The notes: generated by a model not told the origin, from the sequence alone. 64,000 bases of DNA from Hyphomicrobiales bacterium (GCA_024236415.1 JACKKN010000013.1:1-64000), one strand, 5' to 3'. Positions 1 through 9,648 are shown, numbered from the stretch's first letter. Numbers and translations: made by a program.

Positions 1-23
1 GACCCGCCGATTCGCGGCCGAAT

Positions 24-803
24 TCAGGCCTTCAGCTTGTAGCCGGTGGCGAACATGCGGTGGCACCCCAACCACAGCACCGTATTGACCGCGGCCATGA
101 CCGCCACGCCGACCCAGACCGAGCCGTCGGCGTGGCCGATGAACCCGGCGCGGAAGCCGTCGATCATGTAGAAGAAGGGGTTCAGGTGGGCGATCAGGCG
201 CCCGGCCTCGGGCAGGCGCTCGATGGAATAGAAGGTGCCCGACAGGAACGACAGCGGCGTGATGATGAAGTTGGTCACCGCCGCGATGTGGTCGAACTTG
301 TCGGCCCAGATGCCGCCCATCAGCCCCAGCAGCGACAGCATCAGCGAGGCCATCACCGCGTGGTAGGCGACCAGGAAGACGTTGTCGGGGGCCATGTCCA
401 CGAACAGCCCCATGGCCAGGGCCACCACCAGGCCGACGGCGACGCCGCGGGTGACCCCGCCCAGGGCCAGGGCCAGGGTCAGCTCGTGGGCCGTGAACGG
501 CGGCATCAGGGTGTCGACGATGTTGCCCTGGATCTTGGAGATGATCATGGACGACGAGGTGTTGGCGAAGGCGTTCTGGGCGATGGCCATCATCACCAGA
601 CCCGGCGCCAGGAAGGACGTGAAGGGGATGTCGCCCACCGACCGCGCGGCGCCGCCCAGGGCCAGGCTGAACACGGCCAGAAACAGCAGGGTGGTGACCA
701 CCGGGGCCATCAGGGTCTGGGTGTAGACCTTGGTGAAGCGGCGCACCTCGCGCATGTACAGCGTCCAGACGCCCAGGAGGTTGGAGGCGGCGATGTCCGT
801 CAT
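24..803 (-). CDS. ABC-2 type transporter permease
   Basis: This 259-residue inner-membrane protein has about six hydrophobic segments and the layout of ABC-2 permeases (DrrB/NodJ/YadH type). The conserved C-terminal region includes a 'PLSFLSGTFYS' stretch and a 'LNPFFYMIDGFR' stretch typical of that family. It would form the channel of an ABC exporter for a drug, lipid or polysaccharide; the substrate cannot be read from the sequence. The ATPase partner is not visible and may lie beyond the left edge, downstream of this gene. I chose the ATG at 803 over an upstream in-frame start because GGGAAG lies just before it. It is divergent from recX. Confidence 0.88.
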   Translation of the reverse strand: MTDIAASNLLGVWTLYMREVRRFTKVYTQTLMAPVVTTLLFLAVFSLALGGAARSVGDIPFTSFLAPGLVMMAIAQNAFANTSSSMIISKIQGNIVDTLMPPFTAHELTLALALGGVTRGVAVGLVVALAMGLFVDMAPDNVFLVAYHAVMASLMLSLLGLMGGIWADKFDHIAAVTNFIITPLSFLSGTFYSIERLPEAGRLIAHLNPFFYMIDGFRAGFIGHADGSVWVGVAVMAAVNTVLWLGCHRMFATGYKLKA

Positions 804-883
804 GGCGGGTTCTTCCCTGCGGCGGAATGGGATAGGGTGCGGGGTACATCTAGGGCCACCCGCGACGAAAACCAAGCCTTTCC

Positions 884-1444
884 ATGACCCAGCCCCCGCG
901 CCAGCGCCGCCAGCCCCGCCCGGTCACGCCCGAGCGCCTGCAGAAGGCGGCCCTGGCCTACCTGGAACGCTACGCCTCGTCGGCCGAGAACCTGCGCCGG
1001 GTGTTGATGCGCCGGGTCGCCGCCTCGGCGCGCCTGCACGGCACCGACGCCCGCGAGGCCACGGACTGGGTCGAGGACCTGGTGGCCCGCTATTTGGCGG
1101 CCGGACTGCTGGACGACCGCGCCTTCGCCGAGGCCCGGGTGCGCACCCTGCGCGGGCGCGGCGAGTCGGCGCGCCTGATCCGCGCCCGCCTGGCCCAGAA
1201 GGGCGTCGCCGAGGACGACGTGGCGGCGGCCCTGGCGGCCGTGGACGGGGACCTGGACCAAGGGTCCGACCCGGAATGGGCGGCGGCCCTGGCCCTGGCC
1301 CGGCGCCGACGCCTGGGGCCCTTCCGCGCCGCCGGCGACCGTGACGCCCACCGCGAGCGGGACCTGGCCGCCCTGGCCCGGGCCGGGTTCTCCTACGACA
1401 CGGCGCGGCGGGTGGTGGAGTCCGACGGCGCCGGGTTCGAGTAG
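884..1444 (+). CDS. recX: Regulatory protein RecX
   Basis: RecX binds RecA filaments and limits their extension. The 186-residue product has the family's three-helix repeats: an N-terminal 'ALAYLERYASSAENLRRVL' repeat, then 'YLAAGLLDDRAFAEA' with the characteristic LDD..FA motif, then 'RLIRARLAQKGV'. The very basic N-terminus and the length are usual for the family. No convincing ribosome binding site precedes the ATG. recA is not adjacent; the gene is divergent from the ABC permease and followed by arsC. Confidence 0.9.
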   Translation: MTQPPRQRRQPRPVTPERLQKAALAYLERYASSAENLRRVLMRRVAASARLHGTDAREATDWVEDLVARYLAAGLLDDRAFAEARVRTLRGRGESARLIRARLAQKGVAEDDVAAALAAVDGDLDQGSDPEWAAALALARRRRLGPFRAAGDRDAHRERDLAALARAGFSYDTARRVVESDGAGFE

Positions 1445-1514
1445 CTTGCCAAACCGGGCTTCGGATTCCAGATTACGGCGAACCCGCCAGCCAACAGAAA
1501 GGACACCCCGGACC

Positions 1515-1853
1515 ATGCCGGTCACGATCTATCACAATCCCCGTTGCAGCAAGTCGCGCACCACCCTGGGCCTGATCCAGGAGCGGGGCATCGAGCCCAG
1601 GATCGTCGAATACCTGACCGACCCGCCCAGCGCCGCCGAGTTGAAGAAGATCCTGGCCATGCTGGGCAAGCGGCCGGCCGAAATCCTGCGCCGCAAGGAA
1701 GCCAAGGAGGAAGGGGTCGACCCGGACCTGGACGACGACGCCCTGATTGCCGCCATGGTCGCCCACCCGCGGGTGATCGAGCGCCCCATCGTCGTCTCCG
1801 GCGGCAAGGCCGCCATGGGCCGGCCGCCGGAAAGCGTCATCGACATCCTGTAA
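1515..1853 (+). CDS. arsC: ArsC/Spx-family arsenate reductase-like protein
   Basis: This 112-residue thioredoxin-fold protein begins with 'TIYHNPRCSKSR', giving the single catalytic Cys11 of glutaredoxin-dependent arsenate reductases. The later 'ERPIVV' and 'MGRPPE' segments carry the conserved cis-proline and arginine region. In such enzymes Cys11 and glutathione/glutaredoxin reduce arsenate to arsenite. No arsB, acr3 or arsR neighbours are present, so the housekeeping YfgD-like subgroup with an unproven substrate is equally possible. The ATG at 1515 was preferred because the upstream in-frame extension overlaps recX and is low quality. Confidence 0.85.
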   Translation: MPVTIYHNPRCSKSRTTLGLIQERGIEPRIVEYLTDPPSAAELKKILAMLGKRPAEILRRKEAKEEGVDPDLDDDALIAAMVAHPRVIERPIVVSGGKAAMGRPPESVIDIL

Positions 1854-1873
1854 CGGAGGTCTGCGCCGCCGTG

Positions 1874-2752
1874 CTACAGCCCGCGAATCCAGCGTGGCCG
1901 CAGGGGTGCCGCGCCGCGTTGCGCCATGTCCACCAGGGCCACCAGGCGGTCGCGGTCGCGCGGCAGGTTGCCGGCCAGGGGCAGGCAGTTGGAGGCGTGG
2001 TTGGACCGGAAGATGACCGGCCGCGGCGGGTCCAGCAGGGACAGCAGCAGGCGCAGTTCCTCCAGCACCCCGGCGTCGTCCTGGGCGGCGAAGGGAGCGC
2101 CGTACTTGGCCAGGAACTCGTCCACGGCGTCCGGTTCCAGGTGCAGTTGCAGGGTCGACAGGTAGGTGGGCGGCGCGGCGTTGACCACCCGCGCCGTGCC
2201 TTCGATGTGTTCGCGCCAGCGGTCGCGCCCGCCCAGGCCCAGGACCACCGTGGCCGAGACCTTCAGGCCCGCCTCGGCGGCCCGGGACAGGGCCTGGACC
2301 ATGGACTTCTCGGTCGCCCCCTTGCGGATGCGCCGCAGGATGTCGCCCGAGCCCGACTCGATGCCCACGTAGACCAGGCGCAGTCCGGCGTCGCGCAGGG
2401 CACGCAGCTCGTCCACCGACTTGCGCAGCAGGTTGGTGGGGGTGGCGTAGCACGACACCCGCGCCAGGTCCGGCAGGTTGGCGCGCAGCCTGTCCAGGAT
2501 CGCCATCAGGGTGTCCGTGGGCAGGACCAGGGCGTCGCCGTCGGCCAGGAACACGCGGTGGGCGTCGGGCCAGTCCCGGGCCGCGTCCTCGATATCGGCG
2601 AACAGCACGTCCAGGGGCCGGGCCAGGAACTGCTTGCTCTTGTACATGGAGCAGAAGGTGCAGCCGTTGAAGCTGCACCCCAGGGTGGCCTGGATGATCA
2701 GGTTCTGGCCCTCGGACGGGGGCCGGTACAGCGGCATGTCGTACAGCATCAT
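1874..2752 (-). CDS. Radical SAM enzyme of unknown substrate
   Basis: The 292-residue product has a radical SAM core beginning at about residue 25, where 'CSFNGCTFC' supplies three cysteines in a CX4CX2C spacing rather than the common CX3CX2C. Further signatures are 'FLADGDAL' (the GGE-like segment), 'YVGIESGSGDIL' and 'VLGLGG'. It therefore probably binds a [4Fe-4S] cluster and cleaves SAM. No accessory cobalamin, TRAM or SPASM domain is visible, and its length is close to a bare core. It stands alone between convergent arsC and the divergent phosphatase gene, so context does not suggest a substrate. Confidence 0.85.
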   Translation of the reverse strand: MMLYDMPLYRPPSEGQNLIIQATLGCSFNGCTFCSMYKSKQFLARPLDVLFADIEDAARDWPDAHRVFLADGDALVLPTDTLMAILDRLRANLPDLARVSCYATPTNLLRKSVDELRALRDAGLRLVYVGIESGSGDILRRIRKGATEKSMVQALSRAAEAGLKVSATVVLGLGGRDRWREHIEGTARVVNAAPPTYLSTLQLHLEPDAVDEFLAKYGAPFAAQDDAGVLEELRLLLSLLDPPRPVIFRSNHASNCLPLAGNLPRDRDRLVALVDMAQRGAAPLRPRWIRGL

Positions 2753-2847
2753 GATGGGCGTAATCTACTCCGCCGCGGCGCCGGCGTAACGGAAATTTCA
2801 CCCCCGGCGTGGCACCATGGAGGCCGCGCCAGGCAAGGGAGGCGATC

Positions 2848-3657
<810 letters not shown>

Positions 3658-3663
3658 CGCCCC

Positions 3664-5055
3664 GTGGCCGCGGCTGAGGACCGGCGCACGACCGTCGCCC
3701 GGCTGATGGACGCGGCGCGCCGCGACCTGGCCGAGGGCGGCCCGGCCCGGGCGCTGGAAACCTATGCCCGGGTGCTGGCCCTGGAACCCGACAACGCCGA
3801 CGCCCTGAGCAACACCGGGGTCTGCCTGCGCCGCCTGGGCCGGCATGGCGCCGCCGTGGCCGCCTACCACCGCGCCCTGGCCACCCACCCCGGGGCGCCC
3901 GCCGTGTGGTCCAACCTAGGCAACGCGTACCGCGACCTGGGCCGCCTGGACGAGGCCGAGGCCGCCCTCAACCGGGCCCGCGACCTGTCGGGCGGGGCCG
4001 TCGACACGGTGTTCAACCTGGCCCTGGTGCTGAAGGACAAGGGCCGCTTCGACGACAGCCTGGCGCTGCTGGACGCGGTGCTGGCGCGCCATCCGGACCA
4101 CGTCGGCGCGGCCTGGGACCGGGCCCTGCTGCTGCTGGAGACCGGCGACCTGAAACGCGGTTTCGACGCCTACGAGACCCGCTGGAAACGGGCCGACGCG
4201 CGCCGGCTGTCCCTGGACTCGCCACCCTGGGACGGCACCGACCTGGGCGACGGGACGCTGCTGGTGGTCCGCGAGCAGGGCTTCGGCGACATGATCCAGT
4301 TCGCCCGCTTCGCCGCCCAGGCGCGGCAACGGTGCGGCCGCCTGGTGGTGGAATGCCAGCCCGAGATGCTGCGCCTGATGGCCACGGTGCCAGGGGTGGA
4401 CGCGGTGGCCAGCGAGCACGAGCCGCCGCCGCCCCACGACGCCCACGTGCCCATGCTCGGCCTGCCCCGCCTGCTGGGGACCGACCTGGACTCCATCCCG
4501 GCCCAGGTTCCCTACCTGCGCCCGCCGCGCCCGGCCAAGCCGGCGCCCCACTCCCTGCCGCGGGACCGGTTCCGGGTCGGCATCGCCTGGGCCGGCAAGC
4601 CGACCCACCGCAACGACCGCAACCGGTCCTGCCCGCCGCAGCGTTTCCTGGACCTGATGGAGGTGCCGGGCGCCGTCTTCGCCTGCCTGCAGAAGGGGCC
4701 GGCGGCGGCGGACCTGACCGGCCAGGTGCCGGCCGCCCTGCTGCCCGACCTGGCCGCCGCCTGCGACGATTTCGCCGACACGGCGGCGGTGATGCAGAAC
4801 CTGGACCTGGTGGTCACGGTGGACACGGCCGTGGCCCACCTGGCCGGGGCCCTGGGGCGGCCGGTGTGGGTGCTGCTGCCGCACGTGCCGGACTGGCGCT
4901 GGATGCGCGGCCGCGACGACAGCCCCTGGTACCCCACCATGCGCCTGTTCCGCCAGGACCGCCCCGGCGACTGGGAGGGCGTCTTCCGCCGCGCCCGCGC
5001 GGCCCTCAGCCAGGCGGTTTCAGATAGCAGAGCACGGGCGGCCGGCGCCAGGTGA
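3664..5055 (+). CDS. TPR protein with C-terminal glycosyltransferase-like domain
   Basis: The first roughly 160 of 463 residues are tetratricopeptide repeats ('ALETYARVLALEPDNADALSN' and following units). The rest matches the TPR-linked glycosyltransferase-like domain common in Proteobacteria: 'LLVVREQGFGDMIQFARF' near the middle and 'LDLVVTVDTAVAHLAGALGRPVWVLLP' near the end, which resembles GT9/GT41 nucleotide-sugar binding. A role in glycosylating a surface glycan or protein is inferred. The GTG start lies 6 bp after otsB. The last 50 bp overlap the end of the convergent GIY-YIG gene. Confidence 0.8.
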   Translation: MAAAEDRRTTVARLMDAARRDLAEGGPARALETYARVLALEPDNADALSNTGVCLRRLGRHGAAVAAYHRALATHPGAPAVWSNLGNAYRDLGRLDEAEAALNRARDLSGGAVDTVFNLALVLKDKGRFDDSLALLDAVLARHPDHVGAAWDRALLLLETGDLKRGFDAYETRWKRADARRLSLDSPPWDGTDLGDGTLLVVREQGFGDMIQFARFAAQARQRCGRLVVECQPEMLRLMATVPGVDAVASEHEPPPPHDAHVPMLGLPRLLGTDLDSIPAQVPYLRPPRPAKPAPHSLPRDRFRVGIAWAGKPTHRNDRNRSCPPQRFLDLMEVPGAVFACLQKGPAAADLTGQVPAALLPDLAAACDDFADTAAVMQNLDLVVTVDTAVAHLAGALGRPVWVLLPHVPDWRWMRGRDDSPWYPTMRLFRQDRPGDWEGVFRRARAALSQAVSDSRARAAGAR

Positions 5056-5533
5056 CGACCGGTTCGCCCCGGGCCATGGCCGCCAGGGGCAGGTTCCCGT
5101 CCAGGTCGTCGGCGTCGAAATCGTCGGGCAGGGACAGGAGGTGGCTGGGGCATTGCCGGCAGTCGGTGCTGCCGAACCCGGGCGCCGGGACCGGCGCCCC
5201 GGACTGGCGCAGGGCGGCCGCGACGGCGCACTCGGACCCGCCGGGGAAGGCCGCCACGGCGGCCACACCGGCGCTGTTGGTCAGGCGGTCCACGTGCCAG
5301 CGCACGGTCTTGCCGCCGCGCAGGTGGCGCCCCACCCGGGCGCGGATGCCGCCGGGGCCGTTGGCGCTGCCGGCGTAGAGGTACCAGCCCGGCTCCAGGT
5401 CCACGGGCGGGCGGCCGGGCAGGGTCACGGCCAGGGGCCGGACCAGCTCCAGGACCAGGGCATAGGCCCCCGCCGCCGCCGGCAGGTCGGCCGCCTCGTC
5501 CACCCGTGTCACCCGCGATGGGCCGCCGTCCAT
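5006..5533 (-). CDS. GIY-YIG nuclease-superfamily protein (DUF123)
   Basis: This 175-residue protein matches the DUF123 branch of the GIY-YIG superfamily, often annotated as a putative endonuclease or Uri domain. It contains the variant GIY-YIG pair 'GAYALVLEL' and 'GWYLYAGSANGPGG', then a 'RVGRHLRGGK..RWHVDRL' segment and the cysteines of 'STDCRQCPSHL'. The catalytic arginine region (RVGRH) is present. The exact biochemical role of this family is unsettled. The ATG at 5533 was chosen because upstream sequence in the frame loses coding character. Its 3' end overlaps the TPR-glycosyltransferase gene by 50 bp, tail to tail. Confidence 0.78.
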   Translation of the reverse strand: MDGGPSRVTRVDEAADLPAAAGAYALVLELVRPLAVTLPGRPPVDLEPGWYLYAGSANGPGGIRARVGRHLRGGKTVRWHVDRLTNSAGVAAVAAFPGGSECAVAAALRQSGAPVPAPGFGSTDCRQCPSHLLSLPDDFDADDLDGNLPLAAMARGEPVVTWRRPPVLCYLKPPG

Positions 5534-5655
5534 GGTCCCGTTCCCCAGTCTTCGCCGCCTGCGGGACCATCCTGGCACGGCCGCCCGGCGCCGGCAAAAC
5601 GTTCTGGAAAATGTTCTGGACAAGGCCGCCGGGGGGCGGGCTTCATGGTCGGCAC

Positions 5656-7404
5656 ATGAGCGAACACACCTACCGGGACGGCGAGGCCATCTACCGGGCG
5701 GGCGATCCGTCCGGCGCCACCTTCCTGCTGCTCCAGGGGCAGGTGGAGCTGGCCGAGGGCGGCGAATCGCGCCAGGTGTCCCCGGGCGAGATCTTCGGCG
5801 ACGACGAGCTGCCCGGCGACCCCCGCGCCGCCACCGCCACCGCGCGCGGCGAGGTGATCGTCCAGCACCTGGGCGGCGGGCCCACCGCCAACCTGCCGGC
5901 CACGGTGCCCGCCGCGCGCCCGGTCCAGGCCGCTGCCTCCACGCCGGCGCGGGGCCTGTGGCAGGGTCTGCGCCGGGCCCTGTCCCGCCCGGCGCCGCCG
6001 CCCCGCCGCCCGGCCGGCATGCCGCGCCTGTTCGCCCTGCGCGCGGCCGAGCGGCGGGCCCCGCGCAACCAGCGTTTCGACGTCCAGTTGGCCACCCTGG
6101 CCGGGCAGAACAGCACCGCCGCCGTGCGCCAGCTGATGGACCTGCTGAACCAGGACCGGCACCTGAAGGCGGCCCGGGTGCTGACCCCCCTGGCCATTCC
6201 CGCCGAGGGGTCGGCGGCGGCGCGCCTGGGCGCCGTGCACGCCCAGGCGCGGCACCTGCTGGCCGCCTCGGGCGCCGACCTGCTGCTGCTGTGCGACGTG
6301 CCGCGCGAGGGCAACAGCCTGTCCCTGCGCGTGGTGGCGCCGGCCCGGGCCGACGACGGGCGGCCGGGCACCTTCCACCCGTTGCAGTCCCTGGACCTGC
6401 CCCTGCCCCTGCCGGCGGCCCTGGGGCCGGTGCTGCGCGCCGTCTGCTTCGCCACCCCGTGGCCGCGCATGCGCGGGCAGCGGACCATGCAGGTGGAGCG
6501 CCTGGTGGCCACCCTGGACCAGGCCGCGACCCTGGACGGACGCCAGGCCCAGGGCCTGTCGGCCGCGGCCCGCGTCGGGCTGAAGACCGCCTACGGCAAC
6601 GCCGCCGCCGCCGCCGCGGGCCTGTCGGGGTCGGCCCAGTGGTACCGCAAGGCGGTGGACTCCCTGCGCGGCGCCGAGGCCGAGCTGCCGCCCGACCGCC
6701 TGCACCTGCAACGGGGCCTGGTGCGCCATTCCCTGGGCTCGGTCCTGGCCATCCTGGCCGAGGAGGACGACGACGGCACGGCCCTGCTGGAGGAGGCGGA
6801 ACGCCTGCTGGCCGCGGCCATCGAGGACCTGCGCCCGGACCGCACGCCGGGGGTCTGGGCCGCCGCCCACCTGCGCCTGGGCGACGTGCTGTACCGCCTG
6901 GACCGGCGCGCCGGCAGCGGCCCGCGCCTGCGCGAATCCGTGGCCGCGACCCAGGCGGCCCTGCGCGTCCTGGCCGCCGACCGCTGGCCGCAACTGTGGA
7001 TCGAGGGCCTGAACCAGTACGCCCAGTCGGCCCAGGTCCTGGGCCGCACCAGCAACAACGCCAAGCTGATCGAGAGCGCGGTGGAGGCCTGCCGCACCAT
7101 CTGCGGACACCGGGACCGGGCGCGCACGCCCCTGCCCTGGGCGGCGGCCCAGAACAACCTGGGTTCGGCCCTGTTCCTGCTGGCCCAGGAGACGGGCCGG
7201 CGCGAGCCCGTGGAGGAGGCACGCGAGGCCTTCGCCAACGCCCGCCAGGTCTACAACGAAACCGGCCAGGGCCGCGCCGCCGACGTGGCCGCGCGCAACC
7301 TGAAGCGGGTCGACGACCTGGCCAAACGCCTGGGCCTGCGCCCCGCCGCCGCGCCGCGCCCGGCCAAGGAGCATTGGAGCGAGGAAGGAGAGGAACGGAC
7401 ATGA
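5656..7404 (+). CDS. Protein of unknown function with cyclic-nucleotide-binding-like N-terminus and helical repeats
   Basis: This 582-residue protein is not from a family I can name. Residues 1-75 resemble the beta-roll of CRP/cNMP-binding domains: 'YRDGEAIYRAGDPSGATFLLLQGQVEL' is the usual opening, followed by 'VSPGEIFGDDEL'. The phosphate-binding cassette (GELAL...R) is not evident, so ligand binding is doubtful. A Pro/Arg-rich linker follows (about 90-140). The remainder is alpha-helical, and residues 310-560 look like degenerate TPRs ('AAAHLRLGDVLYRLDRR', 'AQNNLGSALFLLAQETG'). It has no signal peptide. Its stop overlaps the start of the next gene (ATGA), indicating translational coupling. 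Confidence 0.7.
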   Translation: MSEHTYRDGEAIYRAGDPSGATFLLLQGQVELAEGGESRQVSPGEIFGDDELPGDPRAATATARGEVIVQHLGGGPTANLPATVPAARPVQAAASTPARGLWQGLRRALSRPAPPPRRPAGMPRLFALRAAERRAPRNQRFDVQLATLAGQNSTAAVRQLMDLLNQDRHLKAARVLTPLAIPAEGSAAARLGAVHAQARHLLAASGADLLLLCDVPREGNSLSLRVVAPARADDGRPGTFHPLQSLDLPLPLPAALGPVLRAVCFATPWPRMRGQRTMQVERLVATLDQAATLDGRQAQGLSAAARVGLKTAYGNAAAAAAGLSGSAQWYRKAVDSLRGAEAELPPDRLHLQRGLVRHSLGSVLAILAEEDDDGTALLEEAERLLAAAIEDLRPDRTPGVWAAAHLRLGDVLYRLDRRAGSGPRLRESVAATQAALRVLAADRWPQLWIEGLNQYAQSAQVLGRTSNNAKLIESAVEACRTICGHRDRARTPLPWAAAQNNLGSALFLLAQETGRREPVEEAREAFANARQVYNETGQGRAADVAARNLKRVDDLAKRLGLRPAAAPRPAKEHWSEEGEERT

Positions 7405-7829
7405 CCGACGACGCCGCCGAGATGCTGGCCCAGATGCACCAGCTGTTCACCGAGGCCGGCGAGGGCGCCGGGAACGACGACGGGGCCCTGTTCGTGGACA
7501 TGGACAACCTGGCCAAGGCCGGCCTCTCGTGGCAGGACTTCGTGCGCGGGGTGGACCCGGCCTGCGCCGTGGTCTGGCGCCGCGACATCATCGGCGCCAG
7601 CGGCCGCCACGGCCTGCCGCCCGGCGCCGTCACCCGCACCTACCTGGTGGTGGGCCGCGACGCGGCGCGCAAGGACGCCGAGTGGGCACGCCTGACCGCC
7701 GACGAGTTCCTGACCAGCCGCAAGCAGACCGTGTGCGAGGTGGTCTACGTGGACGGCGTCGAAGAGCGGCGCAAGAAGTACTGCATCCAGGGCCGCCAGG
7801 GGCCGGTGGTGCGCGAGGTCGAGTTCTAG
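7401..7829 (+). CDS. Hypothetical protein coupled to the CRP-fold/TPR gene
   Basis: A 142-residue soluble, acidic protein with no family I recognise. It has an acidic N-terminal helix, a 'FVDMDNLAKAGLSWQDFVRGVDPACAVVWRRDII' segment and a C-terminal beta-rich, Lys/Arg-containing half ending 'CIQGRQGPVVREVEF'. Two cysteines are well separated and do not form an obvious metal motif. Its ATG overlaps the preceding stop by four bases (ATGA) and AGGAGAGGAA lies just upstream, so it is almost certainly co-translated with the CRP-fold/TPR protein. A role as its partner is inferred only from that coupling. Confidence 0.65.
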   Translation: MTDDAAEMLAQMHQLFTEAGEGAGNDDGALFVDMDNLAKAGLSWQDFVRGVDPACAVVWRRDIIGASGRHGLPPGAVTRTYLVVGRDAARKDAEWARLTADEFLTSRKQTVCEVVYVDGVEERRKKYCIQGRQGPVVREVEF

Positions 7830-7833
7830 GTGC

Positions 7834-8733
7834 CTACGCGCGCCGCCACAGCAGCAGGGCCAGGCCGACGCTGACCACGGCCACGCCGGCCCATTGCACC
7901 GGCGAGGGCCACTCGCCCAGCACCGGGATGGCGAGCAGGGTCGCCGCCGCCGGCACCAGGGCCGAGATGCCCGCCGTGGGGGTCGGCCCCAGGTTGCGGA
8001 TGGCCAGGGCGAAGGCGATCACCGCGGCGAAGCTGGGACCCAGGCCCTGGAAAAGGCCCTGCAATACGATATCGCCCATGTCGGCCTGGGCCATGGTGCT
8101 GGGCAGGAAGAAGTACCACAGCGGCAGGAACACGATGGCGTTGGGCAGGCTGATCACCGCCAGGGCCTGGCGCGGCGCCAGCGACCACATGCGCACCCCC
8201 ACCATGTAGGCCGACAGCACGGCGGCCGAGCACAGCAGCAGCAGGGCGCCGCTCAGGGCCCGGTCGCCCACGTGCTCGACGTCGAACAGGCCCAGCAGGG
8301 CGCAGCCGGCCAGGATCACCACGATCCCGAACATGCCGCGGGGGCCCAGGCGGTGCCCGACCAGGAAGTAGGCGAAGGTGGCGGTGAAGATGGGCAGCAT
8401 GCCGTTGGAGAACACGCCGGCGTAGGCGGCCGGCGCCCGTTCCAGCCCCGAGTAGGCGAACAGGGAATAGATCACCCCCGGCCCCGTGGCCCCCAGCAAC
8501 AGGGCCTTGGCCAGGGACAGGTTACGTGGCCACCAGGCCAGGGTGGTGGGAATCATGACCGCCCCCACCACGCCGAAACGCAGGGCCGTCAGATCGTAGG
8601 GGGTCAGGCCGCCGGTAACCCCGGCGCGCGACAGGACGATGAAGCCGGACCACACGGCGACCACGGTCAGGCCGCTGAGGACGCCGATCAACAGGCTGTT
8701 GGGTCCGCCCTGGGCGGTCGGGGAAGCGGCCAT
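7834..8733 (-). CDS. EamA/DMT-family transporter
   Basis: This 299-residue integral membrane protein has ten predicted hydrophobic helices in two homologous halves, as in EamA (DUF6) drug/metabolite exporters of the RhaT/YdcZ type. The first half contains 'GLTPYDLTALRFGVVGAVMIP' and the second ends with 'ALVPAAATLLAIPVLGEWPSPVQWAGVAVVSVGL', the usual conserved end. It likely exports a small metabolite or amino acid; substrate unknown. It is convergent with the preceding hypothetical gene, only 4 bp apart. Confidence 0.87.
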   Translation of the reverse strand: MAASPTAQGGPNSLLIGVLSGLTVVAVWSGFIVLSRAGVTGGLTPYDLTALRFGVVGAVMIPTTLAWWPRNLSLAKALLLGATGPGVIYSLFAYSGLERAPAAYAGVFSNGMLPIFTATFAYFLVGHRLGPRGMFGIVVILAGCALLGLFDVEHVGDRALSGALLLLCSAAVLSAYMVGVRMWSLAPRQALAVISLPNAIVFLPLWYFFLPSTMAQADMGDIVLQGLFQGLGPSFAAVIAFALAIRNLGPTPTAGISALVPAAATLLAIPVLGEWPSPVQWAGVAVVSVGLALLLWRRA

Positions 8734-8793
8734 GGCGCCGTGGGGTCTCCTGTGGCGGGCCGGGGGGTGGGCCCGGGAAATGGAAAGGGCGGC

Positions 8794-9447
8794 CTAACCG
8801 GCCTTCAGGGCAGCGGTCTTCTCGCGCAGGATCTGCAGCAGGCCGTCCAGGCCGCCGCCGTCGCGGCGGATGATCGAAGCGAAGTCCGATCGCATGGTCT
8901 GGCCCAGGCTGGTGCCCTCGACCATCACGTCCAGGACCTTGAACTTACCGTCCTTGTTGGCGCCGACGCGCCAGTTGACCTTGATCGGCTGGCCGCCGGG
9001 GCGCTGGATCTGGGAGAACACGGTAGCGTAGTTCTCCTTGTCGGCCAGGGTCTTGGTCACGGTCAGGGATTCCCCGGCATACTGGGCGAAGCGGTCGACG
9101 TAGGAAACGACCATCAGGTCCTCGAACAGGGTCAGGTATTCCCGCCGCTGCTCCTTGGAGGCGTCGCGCCAGTACCGGCCCAGGACCCACTTGCCGATGG
9201 CGTCGACGGCGAAGCGGTCGTTGAACAGCTTGCGGAACCGCTCGATACGCATGCCGCGCTCGATGTTGGGCACGGTCAGGCTGCGCACGGCGTCGTCGGC
9301 CAGGGACAGGACGAAGGCCTGGGCGTCGGTCTCCAGGCTGGCGGCGGCGGCACGGCGCGGCGCGGCCCCGATCGCCGCCGGCCCCAGCACCAGGGCCGCG
9401 GCGCCGCCGCGCAGGAAACTCCGCCGTCCCAGAACCGCCATGGCCAT
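8794..9447 (-). CDS. mlaC: MlaC-like periplasmic phospholipid-binding protein
   Basis: This 217-residue exported protein carries a twin-arginine-like signal near its N-terminus ('RRSFLRGGAAALVLG') ending around 'AAPRRAAA'. The mature part matches MlaC/Ttg2D (toluene tolerance): 'FRKLFNDRFAVDAIGKWVLGRYWRDAS', 'EDLMVVSYVDRFAQYAGESL', and 'DVMVEGTSLGQTMRSDFASIIRRDGG'. MlaC shuttles phospholipids between the outer-membrane MlaA complex and inner-membrane MlaFEDB. None of those partners is adjacent. I chose the ATG at 9447 (AGAGGAATTCG upstream); a second ATG follows at 9441. Confidence 0.85.
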   Translation of the reverse strand: MAMAVLGRRSFLRGGAAALVLGPAAIGAAPRRAAAASLETDAQAFVLSLADDAVRSLTVPNIERGMRIERFRKLFNDRFAVDAIGKWVLGRYWRDASKEQRREYLTLFEDLMVVSYVDRFAQYAGESLTVTKTLADKENYATVFSQIQRPGGQPIKVNWRVGANKDGKFKVLDVMVEGTSLGQTMRSDFASIIRRDGGGLDGLLQILREKTAALKAG

Positions 9448-9600
9448 CGAATTCCTCTCGCCCCGTTTGCCGCGCCGGCGGTCCGCACCGGCGCGGGAGT
9501 CCACTTAACATACCCCCGGTCCCTTGACCAGAACCCTTCGCGCCAAGGTTGATGGCCCGGCCCGTTCGCGGGCCGAACGGGGCGTTGACCGGGGCTCGAA

Positions 9601-9628
9601 AAAGATATAAAGATATCTTTATGTCTTT
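9601..9628. promoter_or_regulatory. 28-bp inverted repeat, probable SahR-type operator
   Basis: The core AAAGATATCTTT at 9609-9620 is a perfect 12-bp palindrome. Symmetry extends outward so that 13 of 14 base pairs match over 9601-9628; the only mismatch is 9606/9623. The site is A/T-rich in otherwise GC-rich DNA and ends 20 bp before the ATG of the ArsR-methyltransferase gene. As I recall, operators of SahR, an ArsR-family S-adenosylhomocysteine sensor that controls methionine-cycle genes in Proteobacteria, have this ATAAAGATATCTTTAT form. The assignment therefore combines what is visible with family knowledge. Confidence 0.75.
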
Positions 9629-9648
9629 AAGCCATTACTGAGGGCAGC

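Noticed and set aside
1515..1853. An arsenic-resistance island
   Set aside because: The ArsC-like gene stands alone between recX and a radical SAM gene, with no arsR, acr3 or arsB.
5006..7639. 877-residue minus-strand frame opposite the CRP-fold/TPR gene
   Set aside because: Only its last 175 codons look like protein (the GIY-YIG gene). The rest is Arg/Pro/Gly-rich, the usual antisense shadow in very GC-rich DNA.
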